NCBI GenBank assembly: GCA_964589825.1
Contig: CAZPUS010000008.1
Coordinates: 1 to 64,000 of the forward strand
From: CAZPUS01 sp964589825
GTDB lineage: Bacteria > Fibrobacterota > Chitinivibrionia > Chitinivibrionales > WJKA01
Reading direction: 5' to 3'
Length of the DNA: 64,000 bases
The position numbers and the translations under genes are program-made. Positions 1 to 7,918 of this stretch are shown piece after piece. The notes under the pieces are model-generated. The model saw nothing but the letters and a program-made list of their open reading frames with translations, did not search any database and was not told where the DNA came from. How positions within the stretch are numbered: position 1 is the stretch's first letter; each line of letters begins with the position of its first letter.

Positions 1-684
1 TTTTACCGGCTGTTTTATTCACACTGGCCTGCAGAACATGCCGGGCTTCGTGCTGAAGTGGGTCTGCTGGATTCCTCACATCCCCTGGCTGCGGCGATCG
101 CGCCCGAATGGGAACTCATGGAACGCTCCCGTACCACCAGAGAAACGCAAAAGCGTTTTCGGGAAATGGCGCAGCTTGGCTCCAAGGCGGTGATCGTGGA
201 TGTGCGGTCAATGTACGAAACAGCGAGCGCGATTCTCGAACTCGAGAAAGCACTCAACCTGATTACAGTGATCGCGGTGCTTGTGCTCTTTTTTATCATT
301 CTTATCGGAGTGGTAAATACCCTTCGTATGGCGATCAGGGAACGTACGCGGGAAATCGGAACGGTGCGTGCTATCGGCATGCAGCGTCATCATGTGCGTA
401 CACTCTTTATCACCGAAACCACGCTGCTTGCGTTGATTGCCTCGATAGTCGGATCGGTGGCAGCATTGGGGGTAATGCGGCTTCTTAGAATTCCCGAAAT
501 AAACGCGGGAGCCAACCCAATGGGAATGCTGCTGATAAACGGCCATCTTCATTTCGATCCGTCATTCGTATCGATAGCGGTATTTGTCGCGCTTATCTGC
601 GCAATTACCGCGACCACCGCGTTTTTCCCGGCCCGCAGGGCCGCACGCATGGATCCCTCACGCGCGCTGCATCATTTCGAATAA
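1..684 (+). CDS. FtsX/MacB-family ABC transporter permease, C-terminal part (5' truncated by window edge)
   Basis: The frame is open from base 1, so the start lies outside the window; 227 codons are visible. The C-terminal half shows three hydrophobic segments: one followed by a cytoplasmic TREIGTVRAIG-type stretch, one near the middle, and a last one ending in FFPARRAARMDPSRALHHFE. This is the classic end of FtsX-domain permeases of the LolC/LolE/MacB type, where the last positively charged helix contacts the ATPase. Such permeases move lipoproteins or other hydrophobic cargo out of the inner membrane rather than importing solutes. The next two genes encode a LolA-like periplasmic protein and a predicted outer-membrane barrel, which suggests an envelope lipid or lipoprotein export route. 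The substrate cannot be read from the sequence. Confidence 0.88.
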   Translation, partial: FYRLFYSHWPAEHAGLRAEVGLLDSSHPLAAAIAPEWELMERSRTTRETQKRFREMAQLGSKAVIVDVRSMYETASAILELEKALNLITVIAVLVLFFIILIGVVNTLRMAIRERTREIGTVRAIGMQRHHVRTLFITETTLLALIASIVGSVAALGVMRLLRIPEINAGANPMGMLLINGHLHFDPSFVSIAVFVALICAITATTAFFPARRAARMDPSRALHHFE

Positions 685-690
685 CTAAGC

Positions 691-731
691 TGAGGATTTT
701 GTGTGCGCAGTCTGCTGCCATCCGTACTGCT
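691..731 (+). repeat. Short dispersed repeat, copy A
   Basis: The stretch shares an identical 14-mer (TCTGCTGCCATCCG, 711-724) with 26241-26254. Weaker ungapped similarity extends on both sides (GATTTT and TGCG blocks at the same spacing). Both copies are intergenic. It may be the remnant of a small mobile or structural element; its function is unknown. Confidence 0.4.
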
Positions 732-886
732 TTTTCCTGGCAGGATTTCTCTACTCGGGGAGCTCATTACCACTGCCGCACCTGAAGGTTATGTCAGAAG
801 AAAGCAGCGTTGCTGCCTATGTTTTTATTCAGCACAATAGCTCAATGCAGCATAAAACCATCCGGAACTATATACAGGAGAGAAAC

Positions 887-1642
887 ATGAAACGCATACT
901 GCTCTTAATAATGGGTATGACAACGCTTACCTGGGCGCTGCCTTCGATTCAACAGGTCCTGAAAAAAATCGACGAGTACCAGCAGATGGGCCGTGACGTG
1001 ACCGCAACGGTGGTTATGACCCAGCAAAAAGCGGGACAGGGAACCAGGGTGTTTAAAATGAAGTATTATCGGCGGGATTCGGACAACTCGTTTCTCATTT
1101 TCTTTACCGCGCCCGAGGCGGAGCGAGGCAACGGTTATCTGCGGGTGGGCAACAATTTCTGGATGTATCGCAAAAACACGCGCACATTTCAGCATGTAAA
1201 CCGGGACGAGAGTATCGGTGGCTCCGATGCGCGTGGAGAAGACTTCGAAACCCGCAATCTTCTCGAGCTGTATGATGCGGCGGTGGACGAAAACGGCGAC
1301 GAGCTTATACGCGAATCCATGCTGGGAAAGATCTCCGTGTACGAAATGCAGGTAAAGGCCAAAATCAACGATGTCTCGTATCCCAAAAAGAAATACTGGG
1401 TCCAGAAAACCAATTTTCTGCCACTCAAGGAACAGAGTTTTGCCGGATCGGGTACCCTTATGCTCACGACCTATTATCTCAACTACACGAAAATCGAAGG
1501 CAGTTATGTACCGGTCAAACAGCTTTACCTTGACGAATTCGAAAAGGGCAACAAAACCATTGTCGAAATTTCGAACATTTCACTCAAGCGTCTCGATAAT
1601 TCGATTTTTACCAAAGCGTATCTCGAAAATATGAGCAAATGA
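887..1642 (+). CDS. LolA-like outer-membrane lipoprotein-sorting protein
   Basis: A 251-aa protein with a signal peptide (MKRILLLIMG... cleaved after about residue 18), followed by a mixed beta-rich domain typical of the LolA-like 'outer membrane lipoprotein-sorting protein' family. Features include a VTATVVMTQQ strand, a YYRRDSDNSFLIFFTAPEAERGNGYLRVGNNFWMY-type region (shown only in part here) and a C-terminal YVPVKQLYLDEF segment. The ATG at 887 is chosen because AGGAG lies 7-12 bases upstream and it begins the signal peptide; the frame stays open upstream to 701, but that part is not signal-like. Members of this family usually sit beside FtsX- or MMPL-type permeases, as here. Its likely role is periplasmic carriage of a hydrophobic cargo between the permease and the outer membrane. 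Confidence 0.8.
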   Translation: MKRILLLIMGMTTLTWALPSIQQVLKKIDEYQQMGRDVTATVVMTQQKAGQGTRVFKMKYYRRDSDNSFLIFFTAPEAERGNGYLRVGNNFWMYRKNTRTFQHVNRDESIGGSDARGEDFETRNLLELYDAAVDENGDELIRESMLGKISVYEMQVKAKINDVSYPKKKYWVQKTNFLPLKEQSFAGSGTLMLTTYYLNYTKIEGSYVPVKQLYLDEFEKGNKTIVEISNISLKRLDNSIFTKAYLENMSK

Positions 1643-1659
1643 GAGAGAGGATATATACA

Positions 1660-3024
1660 ATGCGCGTGCGGCACATTTACCTCACCCGCTGCGTGTGGCT
1701 CACCATTGTGGCGGCGGGTGCCGCGTTGGGACAAAACACAACCGCGATCGACGAGGATGCACTGTTTGGCGACACCTCGGTTGTCATGGACATCGGGCGG
1801 TTTCGCGATACGAGCGGCAGCAGCACGAAACAGGATTCTACACAACTAAGTATTTCGGGTCAAATTACCGCTTCGACAAGTGCGCGTTTTCATCGCGAAT
1901 GGTTCGACGATGACTACTCACGTGCGCACACCTCGATTTACGCAGCCGCGCTCTCGAACCTGTACGCCGACATTCGCCTTCCGCATTCTGTCAAGGGATT
2001 TGTCAACACTGAGGCTCGTGCGGACGCATCGTACGACACGGCCTCATTTTTTCTCAGAGAGCTTTTTCTCGACTGGAACGTAGACAGGCGGTTCTTTTTC
2101 AGAGCGGGTAAACAGGTGCTGCAGTGGGGGCGCGGTTATTTTTTTACACCGGTCGATATGGTCAACATAGAGAAGGTACGGTTTTTCGACGAGCTTTCGG
2201 ATAGAGAGGGGACCTACGGGCTCAAGCTCCATATTCCCTTTCGGACCAGGGCGAATCTTTACACCTTTGTCGATATGTATCGCGGCTCGCATGTGGACAG
2301 TCTCGCGATTGCGCTGCGTGCAGAATTTCTTCTGCGTTCGACAGAGTTTGCCTTTTCCGGGTGGGTGTCACCGGAAAAAGAGCCGGTATTCGGGTTCGAT
2401 ATGTCCACTGGTATCGGAGATGTTTCAGTGATCGCAGAAGCGGCGCTCTATCGCGCGCTCGATACTGCAAGCCTGAGATGGCAGGCATTTGAACCGTACC
2501 TGACGCAGACCACACTCACCTGGGTTCCCCGGGTTTCTCTGGGGGCTGGTACCTGGCTCGACTGGGGAGAAATCCGCGACCGCATCATGGTAAACGCGGA
2601 GCTTTATTACAACCATGCGGGAAGAAGCGCACGCGATTTTTCCATCTATGTTCCCCCGCATCCGACCGGGGGGCAGATGACAGCGATGCCGCCGACGCTG
2701 CAGGACAGTATCGCCGCTGCAATGGAATCCGCCGCCGATTCGCTGTTTTATACGCTCGTAGCGTCCAACAATGTCTCAAAATGGTATGCCGCGACTTTTG
2801 TGAATATCTCGCGTTTTGTGATAAGCGACCTTACTTGCCGCATGAGTGTTCTGTACAACCTTACGCAGCGCAGTGGAATGCTCAGCGCCGCGCTGGAGTA
2901 CACGACACTGCACAATCACACGTTCGCCTTTCTGGTCAACGGCTTCGTGGGCGATGATTATACCGAGTATACACTTTCGGGGCAGGGGCTTTCACTTGAA
3001 TGCAGGGTCGGCATTCTTTTTTGA
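1660..3024 (+). CDS. Predicted outer-membrane beta-barrel protein (DUF1302-like)
   Basis: A 454-aa protein with a signal peptide (MRVRHIYLTRCVWLTIVAAG) and many alternating amphipathic strands, ending in an aromatic residue (LECRVGILF) as outer-membrane barrels do. The RAGKQVLQWGRGYFFTPVD motif near residue 150 resembles a motif seen in DUF1302-type and porin-like barrels. I prefer the ATG at 1660, which has a GAGAGAGG ribosome-binding stretch, over the in-frame ATG at 1639 that overlaps the lolA-like stop. It directly follows the LolA-like gene and probably works with it and the permease as an envelope transport set. No enzyme motif is visible and the exact function is unknown. Confidence 0.7.
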   Translation: MRVRHIYLTRCVWLTIVAAGAALGQNTTAIDEDALFGDTSVVMDIGRFRDTSGSSTKQDSTQLSISGQITASTSARFHREWFDDDYSRAHTSIYAAALSNLYADIRLPHSVKGFVNTEARADASYDTASFFLRELFLDWNVDRRFFFRAGKQVLQWGRGYFFTPVDMVNIEKVRFFDELSDREGTYGLKLHIPFRTRANLYTFVDMYRGSHVDSLAIALRAEFLLRSTEFAFSGWVSPEKEPVFGFDMSTGIGDVSVIAEAALYRALDTASLRWQAFEPYLTQTTLTWVPRVSLGAGTWLDWGEIRDRIMVNAELYYNHAGRSARDFSIYVPPHPTGGQMTAMPPTLQDSIAAAMESAADSLFYTLVASNNVSKWYAATFVNISRFVISDLTCRMSVLYNLTQRSGMLSAALEYTTLHNHTFAFLVNGFVGDDYTEYTLSGQGLSLECRVGILF

Positions 3025-3284
3025 TCCGGACACCCCCCGTTTCATCCGTCTCACCAGCGTCTTAGCAAGAAAAATTGTGACAACATCATGCAGTGCGAAA
3101 AAAAGGTGCTTATTAGTGGATAGCACCGGTTCACACATATCCGGTATTCGGTTTAATGATCGTAAAGGTCGCGTTGAACCTCAAACGAACATGCTGCTAT
3201 TATGTAGTGAGCAGGTTCGATGAGTGGGACAGATTTGCATTTTTATCCATATACACTGCAATGGTCGTATATGCCGAGGCGGTC

Positions 3285-5036
3285 TTATGCTATGGGTTTG
3301 TGATGCTGCAGCGGCCAGCGGCCCGGTGCCTGGCGCGTACCGAACACCACATCCGCCGCCGCGCGCATCGATTCGGGTGTGCTGCTATAGGTGCAGATAA
3401 CGGTCCCCGCTTCTTTGGGCGAGCCCATGGAGTACGGGTTGTTCGTAACGACGACAACCGGGGTTCCCCGGGCTGCAATTTGGCGGATCAGCTCGTTATT
3501 GTTTTTGGGATGAATACGCCAGTAATGGTTTGAAATGACCACGATATCGACCTGCGGCAGAAGTTTGATAATGGTATCAATCTCTTCTTCCGTGGCCTTG
3601 AATTCGGTGTCCGCCGGAATGATATTCATGGAGTGCTGCAGCATCGCCTCATTGAAGGTGTGATAATGAAACGAAGTAGTATTGGGCATGAACTCGGGAC
3701 GCACCAGCTGCTCGATAACCAGCAGGCGAGAACTGGTCGTAAGTGGCAGCAGAGAATCACGGTCGCGAATCACCTGCAGGGCATTGCGGGCAACGTTTTT
3801 GGAAAGAGAGACGAAGCGTTCGTTTTTAAACGTGGAACTCGCCTGCCCGGGGTCCACGATTCCCCCGTTTTCGAACAGACCCTGATCCATTTTCATTTTG
3901 AGTACGTACCAGACCGCATTGTCGAGTTCTTCTTCGGTAAGTTTACCTTCTTTTACCCATTCCCGAATTGTAAAAAAAGTGCGACTTCGCAACTCATCGT
4001 CAAATTTGAGCAACACGAGATTGCATCCCGATTTGAGTGCCATGGCACTTGCCTGAGGCACCCCCCATTTTTTCACGATTGCCGCCATGCCCATCGCATC
4101 GGTGGTAATAACACCTTTGAACCCGAGTTGTTTTCTCAGAAAATCGATCAAAAGACGGGGAGAGAGTGTGGCCGGCAAACCGGAATTATCATCGAGTGCG
4201 GGGTAGCTGTTGTGTGCGGTCATCAGGGCCCGGAGTCCGGCATTGATGACCGCTTTGAACGGCACCAGATCGAGCCGGTCCATCCGTTCACGGCTCGCAT
4301 CAAGAACCGGCATTTCGTGATGCGCATCGATGCTCGAATCGCCTCGTCCGGCAAAATGCTTTGCGGTGGCGATTACCCCGCCTGCTTCAAGGCCTTTCAT
4401 CAGCTCGACACAGTATTGCGCACAGATATCTCCGTCATCGGAGAATGCGCGAATCTGAATCTCGGGATTCTCCGGATTGATATTGACATCGCATACTGGA
4501 GAGTGCAGCATCGTGATCCCGACAGCAGAAAGCTGCGATCCGAGCGCATATCCGACTTCATAGGCGAGCTTCGGCTCTCCTGCTGCCCGTATTCCCATAT
4601 TGGCAGGGAACAGATTGATATTGTCGTAGGGGAAATCGTGCGAAAAATCACCTTCGAAATCTGTACAGATGTGCAGCGGAACCCCGCTGGGACGGTTCAT
4701 CGCGATCTCTTTGAGTTTGTTGAGACGAGTGGCGTATTCAGTTGCTGAGATCGAAAAGCCGGGTGTTTTATATTTAAAATAGCTCTCCGAAATATTGAAA
4801 TATCCTTCTGGTTTTTCGAAGTCCTCGCCATTCGCGTTATACCCGTAATAGAGTCGTTTTGCCGATTCTACGTCGAATGCTTCAATTCGAAGTCCGCCGG
4901 TATGCAGTTTCTCGATTGCATCGATAATACTCGGCGTGATCATCGAGCCTTTCCAGGCATTGGTAATGCATTGACCTACCTTTTCATCCAGGGTCATTCT
5001 CGAGAGTACGGTGTCTACCCGATGGTCTTCAGACAT
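3285..5036 (-). CDS. Glycoside hydrolase family 3 protein (NagZ-like beta-N-acetylhexosaminidase type)
   Basis: A 583-aa two-domain GH3 enzyme without an obvious signal peptide. The N-terminal TIM-barrel domain carries the substrate motif KHFAGRGD at about 226-233. It also has the Asp-x-His pair (D237, H239) that marks NagZ-type N-acetylhexosaminidases and supplies their acid/base. The predicted nucleophile is D313 in VITTDAMGM. A C-terminal alpha/beta domain follows from about residue 400. The start at 5036 has an AAGGAAGG ribosome-binding site; the frame extends to 5141 without one. It could act in cytoplasmic peptidoglycan recycling or in turnover of chito-oligosaccharides, which would suit a chitin-using lineage. 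It stands alone and diverges from the methyltransferase-like gene. Specificity for GlcNAc is inferred from the dyad only. Confidence 0.88.
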   Translation of the reverse strand: MSEDHRVDTVLSRMTLDEKVGQCITNAWKGSMITPSIIDAIEKLHTGGLRIEAFDVESAKRLYYGYNANGEDFEKPEGYFNISESYFKYKTPGFSISATEYATRLNKLKEIAMNRPSGVPLHICTDFEGDFSHDFPYDNINLFPANMGIRAAGEPKLAYEVGYALGSQLSAVGITMLHSPVCDVNINPENPEIQIRAFSDDGDICAQYCVELMKGLEAGGVIATAKHFAGRGDSSIDAHHEMPVLDASRERMDRLDLVPFKAVINAGLRALMTAHNSYPALDDNSGLPATLSPRLLIDFLRKQLGFKGVITTDAMGMAAIVKKWGVPQASAMALKSGCNLVLLKFDDELRSRTFFTIREWVKEGKLTEEELDNAVWYVLKMKMDQGLFENGGIVDPGQASSTFKNERFVSLSKNVARNALQVIRDRDSLLPLTTSSRLLVIEQLVRPEFMPNTTSFHYHTFNEAMLQHSMNIIPADTEFKATEEEIDTIIKLLPQVDIVVISNHYWRIHPKNNNELIRQIAARGTPVVVVTNNPYSMGSPKEAGTVICTYSSTPESMRAAADVVFGTRQAPGRWPLQHHKPIA

Positions 5037-5262
5037 GAGCTCGCGTCCTTCCTTTATTGCACAACGTGTGGATATATCGCATAAAAACTGCTCGATTTCA
5101 CCCGCAATAACGGTATACCGGCCCGATTGGGTACACCACATACAGACCGATTTATAAATATATACAAAAAAAAAGCCGGTATAAAGGGACGCTACACCCT
5201 AAAAAAATGGGATATTTTACCCTGATAGCCGGGGGGATGTAGAATTTTGTATTTTCACGCAT

Positions 5263-5322
5263 TACCGTAGCATTCTGTGGCATTGTGCGTAACACGCACC
5301 CGCCAAGGCGGTTATTACGGTA
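5263..5322 (+). other. Structured 5' leader in the 333-bp GH3/URO-D intergenic region
   Basis: Between the GH3 start and the URO-D start (5037-5369) no gene is visible. A 7-bp inverted repeat (TACCGTA 5263-5269 / TACGGTA 5316-5322) encloses two smaller hairpins: GTGCG/CGCAC around 5285-5299 and CCGCC-AA-GGCGG at 5300-5311. A strong ribosome-binding site (AGGAGAAAGGAG) follows before the ATG at 5370. This may be an mRNA leader structure of the methyltransferase-like gene. No known riboswitch consensus was recognised. Confidence 0.35.
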
Positions 5323-5369
5323 GCTTTCATCAAAACAATCGTCCGGTTTAGGAGAAAGGAGAATACGAT

Positions 5370-6500
5370 ATGACAAAACGAGATTTTGATTATCAGCGTG
5401 CGGATTCGCAGGCCACTGCAGTCGATGCGCTCGATCCGCAGCAGTTTGATTTCGAACGCTATGCCGACTACGAACACGCATTACGCTCGCGATGCGATGA
5501 TTTTCGTGACAGCACGTCGGGTGTGCTTGTCTACCGGCGTATGCGGGTTGGAGAGGTGTTTTCTTATGCCTGCAGTGACATGCAGCGTTCCCTTCAGCTG
5601 CAGCTTGGGGCTCTCGCCAAAAGCATGGCATTCAAGGCGGATATACCTAATTTTCTGGAGCCGTGGTATGGCATCGGTACGGCGGCGAGTGCGTATGGTA
5701 TCGAGTATGTATGGCATAAGGATCAGGCACCCGCAGTAGCACCAAAATTCGGTACGGTTGAAGAGGCGCTGCAACAGAAGCCGGTGCCCATCAAGGAGAC
5801 ACCCATAGGACGTCACACGCTGGAGATGATCCGGTATTTTATGAAGCACACCAAAGGGATGCTTCCGGTTTCATTCTGTGATGTTCAGTCACCCTTCAAT
5901 GCGGCACCCAACATTGTTGACACCTCGGGGTTTATGCTTGATCTGTGTATGAATCCGGATGGCGTAAAAGAATTTCTCGATATACTAGCCACACGAATTG
6001 GTGAGTTTTGCCGTATACAGCAGGAGATTATCGGTGAGTCTCTGGTGTTGCCCGGCCACGGATTCGCCTCGTGTCGTGAATTCAAAGGTATCGGGATGAG
6101 TGAAGACAATGTGGTTATGGTCTCACCGCAGCAATATATCGACGTGGTGACACCGTCGGTTAACAAAATCGCGTCTCAGTTCGGCGGAGCCGTGTTTCAC
6201 TCCTGTGGCAACTGGTCCGATAAAATAGACGCCGTCAAATCGCTGAATAACCTCGTGATGGTCGATGCGGCATTCAGCGAACAAACCGACCCTTCCCCCA
6301 ACCCGCCCGAACGCTTCAGGGATGCGTTCTGCGATACCGGTATAATAGTCAACGCGCGGATTGTAGGCGGGCTCGAGGTGATCGAGGAAAAGGTGCGCGC
6401 ACTATGGAAGCCCGGGATGAAATGTATTGTGGTTACCTACTGTCCCGACCCGCTGCAGCAGGAAAAAGCCTACCACATGATTCATGACATCTGTGTCTGA
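5370..6500 (+). CDS. Uroporphyrinogen decarboxylase (URO-D)-fold protein, corrinoid methyltransferase type
   Basis: A 376-aa cytoplasmic protein of the URO-D superfamily. The conserved HSCGNW (H277, C279) is the zinc-binding HxCG seen in MtaA/MtbA-like cobalamin methyltransferases, which transfer methyl groups from a corrinoid protein to a thiol. True HemE enzymes lack this site. The N-terminal 60 residues are charged and poorly conserved. AGGAGAAAGGAG lies just before the ATG. No corrinoid-binding partner gene lies next to it, so the methyl donor and acceptor are unknown. The gene stands alone between the GH3 gene and hydE. The family assignment is firm; the reaction is an inference. Confidence 0.8.
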   Translation: MTKRDFDYQRADSQATAVDALDPQQFDFERYADYEHALRSRCDDFRDSTSGVLVYRRMRVGEVFSYACSDMQRSLQLQLGALAKSMAFKADIPNFLEPWYGIGTAASAYGIEYVWHKDQAPAVAPKFGTVEEALQQKPVPIKETPIGRHTLEMIRYFMKHTKGMLPVSFCDVQSPFNAAPNIVDTSGFMLDLCMNPDGVKEFLDILATRIGEFCRIQQEIIGESLVLPGHGFASCREFKGIGMSEDNVVMVSPQQYIDVVTPSVNKIASQFGGAVFHSCGNWSDKIDAVKSLNNLVMVDAAFSEQTDPSPNPPERFRDAFCDTGIIVNARIVGGLEVIEEKVRALWKPGMKCIVVTYCPDPLQQEKAYHMIHDICV

Positions 6501-6506
6501 GGCTTG

Positions 6507-7619
6507 TCAATGCGTGCGGGCTCTTCGTGCGCTGACATGAAGGGTATCGCCCCAGTCATTGTAGGCAATGTAGCGTCCCATGGTCTCGACATCTTCAAGA
6601 AATTGCTGCCAGTGTGCCTGCTGCGTGCGGGCCTCGCAGGGCTTTCCGTCGTAAAGCAGATAGTTTTTGCGGTAGCAGGCCGGGCTTACCTGAGGCATCA
6701 CGACATTGGCCCCGAATCGAAGGCCGTCCTGTTTACCACGAATATCAAGGGTCTCGAGCGCGGTCGTTGCGGCGATGTTGGCATCACTGCATACAAGCCG
6801 TGTGCAGGCAATCATAAGAAGCGACTGCAGATAGCGCTCACGCGCGGCCGGGAGCTCTTTTCGCTGCGCATACATAGGTGTTGCGTTATGAGGGATGTAG
6901 GGCCCCATCCCGAACATATCGATGTCCATATCCTTAAAAAAGAGGATGTCTTCTGCGAGCATCCGGGGGGTCTGCCCGGGAAGTCCGATCATCACCCCGG
7001 TTCCCACCTGAAATCCGGTGCGCTGCAGTGCGCAAAGCGCTTCGATGCGTGATTCGAGCCTCTGGCGCTTCGGATGCAGCGTGCGAAAAAGCGCCGGATC
7101 GGTGGTCTCTATTCTGAGCAGATAGCGATGGGCGCCAGCGGAAAAAAGCCGTGCATACGTCGCCTCCGATTGTTCACCTATCCCGAGCGTAATGCCGAGT
7201 CCGTCGGAGAGCCGCTCGTTTCTGGTTCGCTCTTTTATCTGTGTGAGCAGCGACTCGACCCATGCAATAAATTGTTCGTCACGGCATTCCCCTGCCTGCA
7301 GCATCATCGATGCGTAGCCCTGCTGTACACATTCATCTGCTGCCTGCAGGATTTCTTCCGTAGATAGCGTATACCGCTGCACGTGGGTGTTGCCGGCACG
7401 TATGCCGCAATAGTAGCAGTCATTTATACAGCGGTTGGAGAACTCCAGAAGCCCCCGCACCGAAATCCTGTCTCCGCAGTGTGTGCGCAGGGTACGGGAG
7501 GCGTGTTCACGGATGCGTTCCACTTCGTCCGGCTTGCGCCGGGTGAGTAAAAACGCAAGATTCTCCGTACTGAATGCCTGTGTGTGTACTATGGTATCGA
7601 TTGTGTGCAGTGGTGACAT
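6507..7619 (-). CDS. hydE: [FeFe] hydrogenase H-cluster maturase HydE (radical SAM)
   Basis: A 370-aa radical SAM enzyme that helps build the diiron subcluster of [FeFe] hydrogenases. It has the CX3CX2C SAM cluster motif (C64, C68, C71 in NRCINDCYYCG), followed by HydE family blocks VGTGVMIGLPGQT and DMDIDMFGMGPYIPH. The start at 7619 matches the usual HydE N-terminus; the frame stays open to 7724, but that part is unrelated. The C-terminal second-cluster cysteines found in some HydE proteins are absent, which is common in this family. It is the last gene of the aspA-hydF-hydG-ORF-hydE operon. HydE acts on the HydG product before assembly on HydF. Confidence 0.96.
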   Translation of the reverse strand: MSPLHTIDTIVHTQAFSTENLAFLLTRRKPDEVERIREHASRTLRTHCGDRISVRGLLEFSNRCINDCYYCGIRAGNTHVQRYTLSTEEILQAADECVQQGYASMMLQAGECRDEQFIAWVESLLTQIKERTRNERLSDGLGITLGIGEQSEATYARLFSAGAHRYLLRIETTDPALFRTLHPKRQRLESRIEALCALQRTGFQVGTGVMIGLPGQTPRMLAEDILFFKDMDIDMFGMGPYIPHNATPMYAQRKELPAARERYLQSLLMIACTRLVCSDANIAATTALETLDIRGKQDGLRFGANVVMPQVSPACYRKNYLLYDGKPCEARTQQAHWQQFLEDVETMGRYIAYNDWGDTLHVSARRARTH

Positions 7620-7629
7620 AACAGTGATA

Positions 7630-7881
7630 TTACCGGCAATATTCAAAAAAGCGGGTACGAATACGTGTTTTTTCCTGTTCACCGAACGCTTCGGTCGAAT
7701 AGACGACGATACCGTGTGTGGCATCGAGCGGTATGTGCTGGGGCAAACCCGGTTCGATACGGGGCCGCGAATTGCCCCCGAAGGCCCATCGCCGACCGAT
7801 GATACACGCCGGGAGGGCGCTGCACTGCCATGTGCTTTCTATGTAGTGACAGACGGCTTCGACTGCGTCGGATGGGTTCAT
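7630..7881 (-). CDS. Hypothetical 83-aa protein between hydG and hydE
   Basis: This short frame fills the gap between hydG (ends 7919) and hydE (starts 7619) with 37- and 10-bp spacers, as an operon gene would. It begins MNPSDAVEAVCHYIESTWQC and ends in RTRFFEYCR. Three cysteines are present; there is no signal peptide or membrane segment. I recognise no family. The upstream ribosome-binding site is weak, so translation may be coupled or the start may be wrong. A maturation accessory role is suggested only by position. It could also be a non-coding spacer that happens to be open. Confidence 0.45.
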   Translation of the reverse strand: MNPSDAVEAVCHYIESTWQCSALPACIIGRRWAFGGNSRPRIEPGLPQHIPLDATHGIVVYSTEAFGEQEKTRIRTRFFEYCR

Positions 7882-7918
7882 TTTTGTGTATAACAGGTGT
7901 CTGTTGGGTCGTTGCTTA

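Noticed and set aside
3633..4748. Long open frame on the plus strand, antisense to the GH3 gene
   Set aside because: It mirrors the minus-strand GH3 gene, has no family motif and no ribosome-binding site; the GH3 frame has full catalytic motifs.
5152..5631. Minus-strand frame of 159 codons across the GH3/URO-D gap
   Set aside because: It runs antisense into the URO-D gene, has no recognisable domain and has an atypical amino-acid composition.
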